From: Neckera pumila
Lineage: Eukaryota; Streptophyta; Bryopsida; Hypnales; Neckeraceae
Direction: 5' to 3'
NCBI GenBank assembly: GCA_963969595.1
Contig: OZ018415.1
Coordinates: 10,292,001 to 10,356,000 of the forward strand
Length of the DNA: 64,000 nt
The translations under genes and the position numbers were made by a program. Positions 1 to 11,122 of the stretch are shown piece by piece (position 1 is the first letter of the stretch; each line of letters opens with the position of its first letter). The notes below the pieces were generated by a model. The model was not told the origin of the DNA, did not search any database, and saw only the letters and a list, made by a program, of their open reading frames with translations.

Positions 1-1110
1 TTTGCCAATTTGGAGGGTTTTAGTACTATTTAGTACCGAAAAAAAAATGAATTTGGAGCTGAAATTTGGTGGACATGGTCTTCTAATAGAATTATAGCTA
101 TTATCCAAAGCAATTTTAAAAATACTCAAATTTATGTAGTGTAGAAGTTCACAAAGTGAACTTCATTCAACTTCCATTTTGAAACAAACAAAACATATTT
201 TTGGTGGTTTCTTTAGTGAATGACCATCTACATAGAGTTTTTAGTAATGGCCAATTTTTATTTTACTTATTTAAATTTATTTCCTATTTTTAACTAATTT
301 AAACATCAAAATATCTATTTTCATGAGTTTTGGCACTTTTCTAGTTCTCCTATTTAGAGAATTTTCCTAGGTTTTTCCTTTGGTAGTTACCTTCATTTAA
401 AAGGTGTATACACTAGCCATATTTTTTATAATTTTTAAAAATTATTTTTCTAATTTTAAAGTACTTGAGAAAAAAAATCATGAGTACTGTGAAAACGCAA
501 CAAATCGTACAGGTGTTTTGTGCAATCACCCAAATAAGAAAAATTATAGACCTACTTTGACTCCTAAAGGATCAAGGTCGTTTTTCTATAAAGAAACCAT
601 TCAAAACTACCATTTATGTTGCATTCACCCAAGAATGTAGATTGAACATTTTTTAAAAACTTAACCATTAGATCCTTGGTTAGATCTTGCACTTCATTTG
701 TTTGAAATCATGTGATAAAAATTTCATGAAGTTTAATTGTACAGATTAGAAGATATTAGCATTCAAAGTTGGAAGAAGATTTTTTGAACGTTGGCTTACA
801 ATTTTAGATTACCTAAACCGCCAATTGTAGAAATTTTTGGTAATACAAACTTTGATTTAAAAAACATTGTATTGAAAAATTGAGTTGAAAGTCTAAGGAA
901 AAAAATTCAAAAAACACACATTTGATTTTCATTCTTTAAATAATTATTAAGTAGAAGTAAGTCCAAGATCGAAAGAAAAAAAAAATCATTAATAGTTTTA
1001 TAATGGGATTGAAACACAGTAATCCCAATGGCAAGATTGTTTTAGCAAGCAAACCTAACCTTGTAAAATAATTTTTCTTAGAAAAATTGTAAAAAATTGC
1101 ATTTAGAATT

Positions 1111-1869
1111 GGATCATTGCAAGAAAGAGTGGTACTGGTTATTTGTCACAAAGGGAATGTTGATGCTTTCTTTTGCAATAACTTTTGAAGCATGATTCAT
1201 AAGAAGTTGAAATTTTTATTAGGCTTTTTTGTCTTCAGTGTATGCATATCTTATATTATTGATAAAATTAATTAATTATATTATTAATTTCAAAAGATAA
1301 TTTTACATTTAAAATCCGTTATATTCATTCATTATGAAATGAATTTTAAGGGATTTTTCATACTATATCTTCTCCAAATTTAATGATATAGACTATAGAG
1401 TTGAAATTTCTATGGTCTATTCTTATAGTAGGAAGTCATTTTTCTATAAAGGAAAATTTAAAAATGTTTTATTTTATGTCCTCTATGTTCATGCAAATAG
1501 GGCTTCAACATTTCCCTTAAACATTGAGAATGGTTTCAAGATCATTCTTTCTGGTGAAATCTCTTTATAATGAAGCCTTCCCAAATGGCCAATTTTTGGG
1601 GGGTCTTTGAAAATTGTTTTTCCTATTTTTTACAAACTAAAACATCAAAATATGTAATTTCTTGCAATTTTCAATTTTTTTGTTCTCCAACTCAGAGGAT
1701 TTTTTGATGCTTTTCCTTCACAATACACTTTTTTTTACAGGTGTATGTACATTGTTCATATTTCTAATATCCTAAAATAAATATTTTTCTAATTTTATAG
1801 TATTCCTTCTAATAAAGCTAAAAACAACCAAAGTGGAACAAAAATGTCCACTCATTTTTGCAATGACCC
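1111..1869 (+). mobile_element. MITE of the GGGTCATTGCAAG family (copy A)
   Basis: The ends form an inverted repeat: GGATCATTGCAAGAAAGAG on the left and, in reverse complement, GGGTCATTGCAAAAATGAG on the right. The interior resembles the element at 41960-42700, for example in the shared CTCCAAATTTAATGAT block. It has no coding capacity. It is present in all three segment copies, so it was inserted before the duplication. No clean target duplication is visible. Confidence 0.6.
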
Positions 1870-2154
1870 AAATGAATCGTACAAAATTATTTTTCAAAAC
1901 GATGCATAGATTGCCCAAAATATAAGGTTGTCTTTAACTTTCTCATTACGAGTTCGAACAAAATGAATAAAAATCTAGTGATCCACATGTAGACAAAATT
2001 GTAATACTTTAGGAAAAAATAAGAAAAAATAATTTTGACTTTCTGCGATTGTTTTTATGTTGCTCGATAAGTTTAGTCCTAAACCTTTTGTGGTATACTT
2101 TTTGGTCCTAGGCACCAATTGAAATAAAAATTATATTGGCTCAGATATGCAACT

Positions 2155-2450
2155 TGTTACAAACTAGGTTGTAACAATTAGGACTTGGGACTTGGAAAGG
2201 AGACGGTTAGGGAAGTTATTAAACAACGGGTCTCCTTGCTCCTTTAAAGAGCCAAGGGAGAGATGTATTCTTCATGTGATGTTTTATGAATCTAGAGCAA
2301 CCTTGGAATGCATGGTGTGTGGTGAGCATGGGTGATGTCATGAGTAATGTTAGTGGCAATTTGCATACCTAAGTTGCACTTACACGTTTGATCGAGTAGG
2401 TAATTGGAGCATCAACCGTTGTTGGTCCATGAAGAGTCCGATCCCTGACA
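2155..2450 (+). repeat. 5' LTR of the gypsy element
   Basis: 296 bp, beginning TGTTACAAAC and ending CCCTGACA, the usual TG...CA termini. It is preceded by the target duplication CAACT. It differs from the 3' LTR at five positions by direct comparison. Confidence 0.95.
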
Positions 2451-2604
2451 TAATATCACATCACATTTCGATGTTCTGAGAGCCTACTGGAACTTGTGCC
2501 AGAATTTTGAACGTCTGGGTGGAGGTTCCACCGAGGTGCATGATGCATGCACTCCAAGAAATTTCCGCAATAATTTGAAGGATCCGAGAGATGTAAACTA
2601 AGAG

Positions 2605-2915
2605 ATCGGTGAGCGCTGCAGTCCAGCGAGAGAATCGAGAAACCAGGCTGAGTGAGCATGTGAGAGAACCAAGAGACCAGGCCGAGTGGGCAGAGCGCTG
2701 CAGTCCAGCGAGAGGGGAGCCGCGACGAAGACCAGTAAGCATGCAGGAGAGCTGCGAGGAACCAGGCCGAGTGGGCAGAACGCGGCAGTCCAGCGAGAGG
2801 GGAGCTGCGACGAAGATCAGCGAGAGCGAGAGAGCCGGAAGACCAGCAAGAGTGAGAGCCGCGACAAAGATCAGCGAGAGCGAGAGAGCCGGAATACCAG
2901 CGAGCATGCGGGGGT
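2605..2915 (+). repeat. GC-rich imperfect tandem repeats in the gypsy leader
   Basis: Blocks such as GCAGTCCAGCGAGAGGGGAG, AACCAGGCCGAGTGGGCAGA and GATCAGCGAGAGCGAGAGAG recur two or three times with units of roughly 50-90 bp. The stretch lies between the left LTR and gag. It is strikingly purine- and GC-rich compared with the AT-rich DNA around the element. Short open frames here on both strands are by-products of the repeat and not genes. Confidence 0.8.
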
Positions 2916-3085
2916 ATCGGGAGAACTGAGAGTCCGATAGATCGGAGGGTAATCGGGCTGAAGGGGATGACGTCTGCGGGGCGTCTTCGAGGCTAGCAGA
3001 GGGTGGGGAAGGAAGCTTCCCGAGACTGAGCAGTTCCGGTGGACTGGTTGGGTTTGTGCAACTGGGGAGGTGCAACTGGACCGCA

Positions 3086-4093
3086 ATGGAGCAGGAGAGA
3101 TCAGCAGAGTTGGGAGGTGGCGTACCGGCTCCGGAGGCTCCGGAACCAGATTGGACAAAGTTCGTACGGCAACAAGTTCAAACGGTCCTGCAAGCTGCAA
3201 TGCCGCACCTGATCCAGCAATTGACGGAGCATGCTGCGACTGTGAGATCTCCAATCGTGAATGTTGGGCCTGCGCTAGCGGGCAATGGACGCAATACACC
3301 CAATTGGGAAAGTAAGGAATCGAAGGTGGCAGAGCCGGATAAATTTTCTGGAAAAAAAGGTAATGAAGTATATCGTTGGTTTGCACAGCTTCGGTTGGTG
3401 TTTAGGGGAAAGCCCCGCACCTATAGTGTTGATGCAGATAAGGTGGCTTATGTGTTATCCTACATGATTGGAGCCGCCCAAAATTGGGCAATGCCTTTGT
3501 TGCAAGCGCTTGATGAGGGACGTGAGCATGAACTATTGGAGAATTATGAGGCTTTCCGGGAGTCGGTTATCGGAGTGTATGGAGATCTTGATCGGCGGGG
3601 TAACGCGGAAGATCGTCTCGGGAGACTTCGACAAACCGGCTCGGTGGCCACTTACATATCTACTTTCAATGAATATGCAGCTCAGGTGGAATGGAACGAG
3701 TCCAGTTTGGTAGCACGGTTTCACGGTGGCCTTAAGGATGAAATTTTAGATTCCGTGGCCACCGCGGAGCGTCAACCATGCCGCTTACATGAGTGGATGG
3801 CCATGGCGTCCAGGATCGACGAGCGGCTCTGGGGAAGGAAGCAAACGTGTCGCTCGTCATCAGAATCTTTCAATTCAAGATTACCTCCTAACTTCTCCCG
3901 TGATTCAACGGGGTGGTTTATACCAAATCCGGCTATCTCCAGGCCGGTGCCCATGGAGCTCGGAGCAATTCGTGTGACAGTGGCAAAGATGGCCATAGAA
4001 AGACTGGAGTACCAACGTCAAGGTAGGTGCTGGGGATGCGCAAGGTTGGCCATGTCCGGGCCAAGTGTCCCACAAACCCATCGCGGCCGTTGA
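3086..4093 (+). pseudogene. gag: Gypsy gag (capsid/nucleocapsid), frameshifted in the zinc knuckle
   Basis: Gag would form the virus-like particle and bind the element RNA. The frame starting at ATG 3086 encodes a retrotransposon-gag type domain in its middle (the stretch with GNEVYRWFAQLRLVF, QNWAMPLLQAL and the YISTFNEYAAQVEW segment). It ends in a CCHC zinc knuckle of which only CWGC is read in frame. A single-base change in length there shifts the frame, so the His and last Cys lie in another frame and the protein ends at 4093 in unrelated sequence. An in-frame extension upstream to 3056 exists, but the ATG at 3086 gives the more usual gag start. Pseudogene of a chromovirus gag. Confidence 0.85.
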
Positions 4094-4269
4094 CAATAGC
4101 AGCCACGGGGGAAGGGAAAAGCTCGGGAAAAGGTGGAGCCCGGGACTAAGTGATAACATTCAGTCCGCGGCCACCACAATCTTGAAGGACGAAATGATTA
4201 AGGAATTTGTTGACGGTGAACACATTGCAACCGACATTCCAAGTGGCTCCACTCCTCTTTACCTTTGAG

Positions 4270-5915
4270 CCACAATCGATCCAGGTACACACCTCGCGTT
4301 GGATGCCCACGTGAATTCTTTTGCAGCCTTGACTTTGGTGGATTCGGGAGCAACCGGAGTGTTCATGCACCCAAATATTGCGGCACAATGCAAGGCTTCC
4401 TTGAAAAAAAAAGAGATACCACAGGAAGTGAGAGTCATTGACGGAAGAGTGATTAATTCCGGTCTCATTACACATCAAGCGGAGGTGGAGCTCGTCCTTG
4501 GAGATCACCGTGAGATTTTGGTGGCGGATATCACCAATACCGGCTGATATGCATGTATTTTGGGGACTCCTTGGCTTAATTGCCATGATCCGACGATTCG
4601 TTGGTCAAGGGGAGAAGTCATATTTGATTCTTTATACTGTCAAGAAAACTGTATAAAAAAAATTAATGTTGCAATGGGAGGTGAGCAGGGGACGATGGCC
4701 TTGACCACCAGTTTGGGTTCCCAGCCCTGTTCGGTGACACAAGGGGTGGACGGGTCCAGCGAACTGGTTGCACTTCGCGGCATAGGGACCACAAGCTCTG
4801 AGCCTCATCAGGCTGTTCAAGGGCTCGTAGCGTCAAAGTCGGGCGACGACCCAAGAAGGATGCCGGTTCAAGGTGGAGCGGAAAAGAAAGCCTCTGGTGG
4901 GGTCACAGGTAAAATAAACTGCCAACTCGGGGAGCAGAGGGAGAAGGTTGTAGCACCTAAGTTTTCATTTGTCTTAGCGGCAGGGTTCCGGTTATCGGCG
5001 AAGGATACAGAGGTTTACGTTTTGGAAATAGCCGAATGTCAAGAGACTGATGGGTCTGTGAGGACCTCAATCCCAGCGGAATATCAAGATTTGTAAGGAG
5101 TCTTTAGTGAAACCGCGTCAAATGAATTACCGGATCATAGCGCGTCTGACATGAAAATAGAGTTTAAGGAAGGGCAAGAGCCAAAGAACACCGGGCTCCG
5201 GCCAATGTCACCTATGGAACTGGAAGAGTTACGTAAATATTTGGAGGAGAATTTAGGGAAAGGGTGGATTCGACGTTCTAAATCCCCCGTTTCAGCTCCA
5301 ATCGTTTTTGCCCGAAAAAAAGATGGTTCTCTTAGGGTGTGTGTGGATTACCGTAATCTTAATAAAGTCACACTAAAAACCCGTTATCCTTTACCTTTGA
5401 TTCCGGAGCTTACAGATCGGTTGGTGGGGGCGACTATATTTACAAAGTTGGATATACGACAAGCGTATCATAGGGTGCGCATGGCTTTGGGTCATGAATT
5501 CAAAACGGCTTTCAAGACGCGATATGGTCTTTATGAATACTTGGTGATGCCATTCGGGTTGACGAACGCGCCAGCGCAATTTCAATCACATATGCAACAA
5601 ATTTTTGGCGACCTCCTTGACATTTCAGTTGTAATCTACCTAGATGATATTCTCATTTTTTCGAAAACATTAGACGAACATCGATCGGTTGTAAGAGAAG
5701 TATTACAAAGACTCCAACAACATGGGCTCTTTGCAAAGGAGTCAAAATGCAAATTTCATCGGCAATCTGTGGAGTTTTTAGGAATGACAGTTTCTTCTAA
5801 GGGACTAGAAATGTGCCCAAACAAGGTTCAAACCATTAAGGAATGGCCTACTCCAAAGTCAGTGAAAGAGGTACAATCATTCCTTGGATTTGCGAATTTT
5901 TACCGGCGATTTATC
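4270..5915 (+). pseudogene. pol: Gypsy pol, protease and reverse transcriptase part
   Basis: One reading frame carries an aspartic protease with the catalytic VDSGATG motif (near 4337-4357) and then the reverse transcriptase, with the conserved VCVDYRNLN segment, TKLDIRQAYHR and the catalytic YLDD box (VVIYLDDILIFS, near 5628-5663). Two in-frame stops interrupt it, TGA at 4545-4547 between protease halves and TAA at 5094-5096 before the reverse transcriptase. The TGA is of the type produced by C to T change in a CGA codon. Near 5915, in the connection after the reverse transcriptase, a one-base length change moves the frame; pol continues in a different frame. In an intact element this part would mature the polyprotein and copy the RNA to DNA. 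Confidence 0.9.
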
Positions 5916-8035
5916 TTGATTACTCAAGAGTGGCAATGCCTCTTACAGAATTAACACGGAAGAATCAGCCTTTTGTGTGCACTCCTCAAGCCGATGCAGC
6001 ATTCAAGGAACTTCGGTCAAAATTTTTGCAGGCACCCGTGCTACTCCACCCTAATTTTGAGCGACCTTTTGTGGTGGAAACCGACGCATCGGATATGGCC
6101 ACGGGGGCAATTTTGTCACAATATGGCGAGGACGGACAATTGCACCCATGTGCATACCGTAGTTTAAAAATGTCCCCAGCTGAGCAGAATTACGATATTT
6201 ACGCTAAAGAGCTTTTGAGTATTGTGTTAGCATTTCAAGATTGGCGAGTGTATTTGGAGGGGTCTCCGCACCAAATCTTAGTCATTTCGGATCACAAGAA
6301 TTTGGAGTATTTTTTGACAACAAAGCAATTAAATAGGCGACAAGCTCGATGGTCCGAGTTTTTGTCCTCATTCAATTTTGAAATTCAACACCGGCCGGGC
6401 TCGTTCAACGAAAGAGCGGATGCACTGTCAAGGCGCATAGATTTAATGGAAGGACATACACCAAGAAAAAAACCACTATTTCGACTAGCGGCTCTTGAAT
6501 CGTGTCAACCACTTTGGAGCGATGGTCACATTTTAGAACGTCTGAAGGAGGCTACGGAGGAGGATGTCACCTTGTCTCCGATACTTGCGTTATTTAAAAA
6601 AGATATTAATAATCTATAAAGGGATATTCACCACCGACTTCAAGGATACACTTTTTGTGACAGAATCATCCGGTTCCAAGATAGAATATATGTGCCAGAT
6701 GATGAGGACCTTCGACGCCAAATCCTACGGGCAAGGCATGATGCTCCGGCCGCCGGCCACCAAGGACGGGCAAAGACTTTGGAGTTGGTCACAAGGCAAT
6801 TTTATTGGCCGACCCTACGCCGGTATGTGAATCGCTATGTCGATGGTTGCGACGTTTGTCAACATTCAAAACCTACACATCATGCCCGCCACGGATTAAT
6901 GCAACCTATTCCAGCGGCACACGGCCCATGGAAGCAAGTTTCGACGGATTTCATTGTTAAGCTGCCAAGAAGCAAGGGTTACGACTCTATTATGGTCGTC
7001 ATAGATAAAAACACTAAGTTGGGCCATTTTGTTCCCACACAGGAAACAGTTGATTCTCAAGAAACGGCTTCGTTATACTTGCACCATATTTAGAAGCACC
7101 ATGGGACCCCGCAAGAGGTCATATCGGATCGGGGCCCGATTTTTATATCAAAATTTATGCGACGATTATGTGAGCTCTTAAAAATTAGGCCTTCGCCCAC
7201 AACAGCTTTCCATCCGCAAACAGACGGCCAAACCAAAAGAGTAAACCAAGTTCTTGAGCAATACTTAAGAATGTTCACTACTAGACGTCAGGATGATTGG
7301 GTGGATCTCTTACCCCTTGCAGAATTTGCATATAACAATGCATCGCATGCAGCCACGGGATTCTCTCCATTTTACACTACATACGGTTATCACCTGGCAT
7401 TGTCTTTTATGACCCCAAGCTCATCCACGGTTCCAATGGCGGAAGATAGGGTAAAGCATTTGCAACAGGTCCACGTGGAACTAAAAATCATGATTCAACT
7501 TGCAGGGGAGGAGGCTAAACGAAGTTATGACTGAGGACTTAAATTGCAACCGTCGTTCCAAGTGGGAGACCAGGTTCTTCTTTGGCATCAAAATATTGCC
7601 ACAACCGCGCCATCACACAAGTTGGCCTCTAAATTCTTAGGGCCTTTTCCCATAACATCAAAAATCTCGGACTTGGTTTACCGGTTGAAGTTGCCCAAGA
7701 CCCTTTGTATTTATGATGTGTTTCATGTGTCATTACTTGAGAGATATCGACAAGACACAATTCCAGGTCGACGACGTACACCTCCGCCACCGATTATTAC
7801 TCCTGACGGGGACATTGAGTGGGAAGTCGACCAAGTCATTGATTCAAGACTATTCGGATGCGGGAAGAAACTGCAATATTTAGTGTCTTGGGTGGGTTAT
7901 GGACCACAGGAGAACTCGTGGGAGCCGGCTGCAAATCTCGAAAACGCACCCGAGGCGGTCGCGGAATTTCATTCACTCCATCCACGAGCACCAGGACCAA
8001 GCAGGGGAGCAAACTTGACTCTAAGAGGGGGGTAA
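5915..8035 (+). pseudogene. pol: Gypsy pol, RNase H, integrase and chromodomain part
   Basis: A second frame runs from the end of the reverse transcriptase to a TAA that abuts the 3' LTR. RNase H is seen as VETDASDMATG, YAKELLSI and ADALSRR. Integrase has the HHCC zinc site (ending CDVCQHSK), the first Asp in STDFIVKL and the second in VISDRGPIF. The position of the catalytic Glu, 35 residues on, is Lys (QTDGQTKRVNQ), so integrase should be dead. The C-terminus (about 7822-7980) is a chromodomain with YLVSWVGYGPQENSWEP, which in chromoviruses is thought to steer insertion to marked chromatin. In-frame stops lie at 6617-6619 (TAA), 7091-7093 (TAG) and 7532-7534 (TGA). Confidence 0.9.
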
Positions 8036-8331
8036 TGTTACAAACTAGGTTGTAACAATTAGGACTTGGGACTTGGAAAGGAGACGGTTAGGGAAGATAT
8101 TAAACAACGGGTCTCCTTGCTCCTTTAAAGAGCCAAGGGAGAGATGTATTCTTCATGTGATATTTTATGAATCTAGAGCAACCTTGGAATGCATGGTGTG
8201 TGGTGAGCATGGGTGATGTCATGAGTAATGTTAGTGGCAATTTGCATACCTAAGTTGAACTTACACGTTTCATCGAGTAGGTAATTGGAGCATCAACCGT
8301 TGTTGGTCCATGAAGAGTCTGATCCCTGACA
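8036..8331 (+). repeat. 3' LTR of the gypsy element
   Basis: 296 bp, same ends as the left LTR. Immediately upstream is a purine-rich tract (CTAAGAGGGGGGTAA) of the kind that primes plus-strand synthesis. It is followed by the target duplication CAACT at 8332-8336. Confidence 0.95.
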
Positions 8332-8974
8332 CAACTCTCATAGTATATGGTCCTAAGTAATTATATTCATTTAGTAATGCATTTTAAAGGTCTATTCTCA
8401 AGAAATACAATTTGTCTTAACGTAGAAAATTCTTGTAGCCTTTTTTAACAAAGAATCCAAAAATGTATTTATATATATGAAATGAATATTCCTTGAGGAC
8501 AATAACAACATTTAAAACCTAATTAAATGAGCGTTTTTTATACACAAATCATGGAACAAGCCACCCAATTTTTTGGGCTTTTTATTATAAATTTAGCTTT
8601 GCTTGGAAGGAATTTTTTGTATGGAATTTTTTAAACTATATATAGGTGTTTCAATTGTTCATATATGCTGTGAGTTTTTTTGTAATATGTATGCAACCCA
8701 ACATTTTTTACATTTAATTTTCTTATTTGATCTTCATTTAACTTTTTGGTCTTTTTCATTGGATATAATATTTACAAAAGCCACCCTCCAAGCCATTTTA
8801 ATGTTGATGATCTTGTGTGCAATACATGAGTTGTGTACCCATGTATATTCCCACCAATCTAATTAGCTTTTCTATCTTATGAGAAAGTTTCAAAAAAATT
8901 CACCAAACATTGAGGTTGTAGTAAGCTACCCAAAATCCATTTTGTCCCATGAGGGGACAATGGTCCTTCAGACC

Positions 8975-10325
8975 AAACTCAGAGTGTGTGATTTCAAGTA
9001 AGAAATATACGATTGCCAAGGGGTTTGCTAAGGATATACAGTATGACTGTGGCCCAATAGCAGATTTTGCATGTTCTTTTTTCATTAGGTTTTCTTATTT
9101 GAGTTAACTTCGATCATCGGCTAAAATGCCACAGATAGATCGTTCACTAATTCTCAGTAAATTTCTCAGTAAATTGGATTGTCTGTCTTTGATGAAATCA
9201 TTACGAGGCCAAAACTCCAAAAGGAATGGCTAACGCGGTGACTGAGATTATTTCGAAACAGACCATATGAGATCCCATTCCAAGCATGGAACGATCGAGG
9301 AGTCCAAATTTTGGAAGATGAGCAGTTGCTTGAATTTCCACCAGTGTAGTGAATGTTGATTTCGTTAATGACCGGAAATCTTCGACTTTGGCACTTTACA
9401 TCGAGCTGGACTCCACGTGAATCGATACCATTTTAGATTTTAGAGCATTTGTGCAGTTGAGTGTCACAAATTTAGAGCTCGATCTGAATGGCGCCCATAC
9501 ACATATATCAAGATTTGACATTAGCATGCGCAGCATTCCCCAACATTCATTTGGTGCAGTACGTAATTGAGAAGGAAAACTTGAATGAGCGAGCTCAAGG
9601 CTACTGTTTATTCAAGGTATACCAGTTCAGAACAAAGATGCCAATTTAACAAAATTGACGATATCACTTGAGTTGCAATTAGAGAAATGGCAGTTCTGAC
9701 CTCATACCGGTGGGCGGTGGTCGATCTGAAAATATGATCCGGCAACTAAAAGCATCGATCATGCCATTGGCAAAATAATCACATTTCCCACGAGCAAAAC
9801 ATGTACACATGCGCGCATGCCATATTTGCATCCCTGTAACGACACCTGAAGTGCCATAACTTAGAGCATGTCTGCGTGCGTGTGTACAGTCATCTGGCCC
9901 TCGGGTAAAGCATGATCGAAGATTCATTCATGTCGGTCAGATATATCCTCAGATCGATCCTTATATATCCGAGCACCAGACACGCACGTCAGGCCGAAGT
10001 CTAATTAAGAGTTCAGTTACGATCAGTAAGTCCGTGCGTCCCCTGATTTCAGAGTTCTTCAAACCAGAAATGAGCATGTGGCCACCAGGGCTTTTTGTTT
10101 CAGTTTTTATAAAGTACCAAAAGGGGCGATATAAAATATTATAGTGGTGCTCAAAAAAAGCACCTGGTGACCACGCTAATATAATTTAACAACAATTGCA
10201 AGGACGGGCAGGCCGACCGCCACCCAGGCCGACTGCAGGTACTCTGGGCTACGCAAGCGACGTTCATCAGTCAGCACGCAGCTAGCTAGCTCCATCAATC
10301 TCCACGATCAACGTCAGGCACCTAG
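8975..10325 (+). other. Upstream flank of lectin copy A, no gene seen
   Basis: About 1.35 kb between the old TTAA element and the lectin TATA box. It is nearly identical to the matching stretches of copies B (29668-31018) and C (60553-61903). Short open frames present in all three copies have no recognisable domain and no composition typical of genes here. The conserved sequence probably includes the lectin promoter. Confidence 0.5.
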
Positions 10326-10333
10326 TATATAAA
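10326..10333 (+). promoter_or_regulatory. TATA box of lectin copy A
   Basis: TATATAAA, about 156 bases before the lectin ATG, which would give a 5' leader of around 130 bases. The same octamer is at the same distance in copies B and C. Confidence 0.75.
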
Positions 10334-10488
10334 CAGAGTCTCCTTCCCAATCCAACACACCCTCAGTCCAGTTCACTTTGATCTCAACGTGCTTCCCATT
10401 GTTCCACACATTGCGCGTCCTTCCTCCCTTCCTTCACGATTCACTAGTCCTTCGTCTCAGTTCCGTTCGCAAGCCCCTTGCCTTCACC

Positions 10489-10917
10489 ATGTCTTACACC
10501 ATCCGCGTGCGAGTGATCCAGAAGGATCCCGCAAAGTGGTTCAGCATCGTGGAGAAGACGGTGTGGCACTTCGCCCAAGGCGGCACTTGGGCGGAGTGCG
10601 ACGGCGAGCAGACGCTGAGCATGGGCGGCAGCGGCACGTCCGGCACACTGCGCTTCAAGAACCTGGAGGGCGAGTACTTCCTGGTGGCCCTGGGCGTTCA
10701 CAACTACAAACACTGGTGCGACATCGTGCCCAACCTGAGCTCCAGCAACACGGGCGTGGAGATACATCCCCTATACTACGGCGATGGAGAACACAGCGCT
10801 GCACTGTGGAAGCAGGCCGGGGAGCTGGAGAAGAAATCCACCAAGGGCGACACCATCGCCGTCAAGTACTACAAAGAAGACGGCAACACCTTGTACGCCA
10901 CCATCACCATCAACTAG
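10489..10917 (+). CDS. Fungal fruit-body type lectin (ABL family), copy A
   Basis: A 142-residue carbohydrate-binding protein of the Agaricus bisporus agglutinin family, about the full length of the family. The start MSYTIRVRV, the GGSGTSGTLRF loop (residues 46-56) and GVHNYKHWCDIV (residues 69-80) are hallmark family motifs. Ser48, Gly49, His71 and Asn72 fall where the fungal protein binds the Gal-GalNAc (T-antigen) disaccharide. There is no signal peptide, so a cytoplasmic or nuclear location is expected, as for the fungal lectins. The start chosen is the one that begins the family's conserved domain. The frame is open further upstream to 10378, but that part is leader sequence after the TATA box. 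Coding GC is far higher than in the surroundings, with a strong preference for C or G in third positions. No intron is visible. Orthologues of this family are described from Marchantia polymorpha; the wider distribution suggests an old gain from fungi. Confidence 0.93.
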   Translation: MSYTIRVRVIQKDPAKWFSIVEKTVWHFAQGGTWAECDGEQTLSMGGSGTSGTLRFKNLEGEYFLVALGVHNYKHWCDIVPNLSSSNTGVEIHPLYYGDGEHSAALWKQAGELEKKSTKGDTIAVKYYKEDGNTLYATITIN

Positions 10918-11116
10918 CAAGCTAGGTCGCTGAATTTGGCGGCGATCGAGCGAGCCTAGCTCGGCAGCGACGTCCTGCACACGCTCGATCGGCGTTCAGG
11001 ATATAGACACAGACACACGTACTGCTCTGTAGCAATTAGCGGGCTTGATCGCGATAGAAGCTGGGGTACAGTGATGTGACTGTGTGCTCTGGATATGTAA
11101 CCTGAAAAAAACGAAA

Positions 11117-11122
11117 AATAAA
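11117..11122 (+). terminator. Poly(A) signal of lectin copy A
   Basis: AATAAA, 200 bases after the stop codon, in a conserved 3' flank. The same signal occurs in reverse at 23321-23326 (copy B, now cut off from its gene by the copia element) and 59761-59766 (copy C). Confidence 0.5.

Larger units (their letters stand above)
2155..8331 (+). mobile_element. Ty3/gypsy chromovirus LTR retrotransposon, non-functional
   Basis: A 6177-bp element with two 296-bp LTRs (5 differences by my count) and a perfect 5-bp target duplication CAACT at 2150-2154 and 8332-8336. Copies B and C show the uninterrupted site (AGTTG in reverse complement at 31657-31661 and 62542-62546), so the boundaries are exact. 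The order inside is a GC-rich leader with tandem repeats, gag, protease, reverse transcriptase, RNase H, integrase and a chromodomain. That order and the C-terminal chromodomain place it among the chromoviruses. The coding region has frameshifts and several in-frame stops, so it cannot make a full polyprotein. I could not identify a convincing tRNA primer site after the left LTR. Confidence 0.95.
561..8974 (+). mobile_element. Old TTAA-family element, shared by all three copies
   Basis: The left end CTCCTAAAGGATCAAGG (561) and the right end, which reads GGTCTGAAGGACCATTGTCC in reverse complement (ending near 8974), are decayed versions of the CCCCTAAAGGACCA termini seen elsewhere in the window. 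Interior blocks also match the other family members. The gypsy element (2155-8331) and a second-family MITE (1111-1869) are nested inside it. The same element is at 31019-34176 in copy B and starts at 61904 in copy C, so it predates the duplication. No coding sequence is visible. The flanking TTAA is itself decayed (TTGA at 557-560). Confidence 0.5.

Noticed and set aside
2451..2480. A primer-binding site for the gypsy element.
   Set aside because: The sequence after the LTR (TAATATCACATCACATTTC) does not match the 3' end of a tRNA that I can name with confidence.
8603..8866. Open frame beginning MEGIFCMEFFKLY, also in copy B.
   Set aside because: It lies inside an old AT-rich non-coding element, is Phe-rich as expected from base composition, and is not kept intact in copy C.
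9679..9927. Open frame beginning MNLRSCFTRGPDD, present in all three copies.
   Set aside because: The three copies are recent duplicates, so its presence in each is no evidence of selection. No domain, no promoter and it faces away from the lectin.
10389..10925. Long open frames overlapping the lectin in other frames and on the opposite strand, repeated in copies B and C.
   Set aside because: They are shadows of a GC-rich coding region. Their His/Arg-rich translations have no family resemblance, while the lectin frame matches a full known domain.
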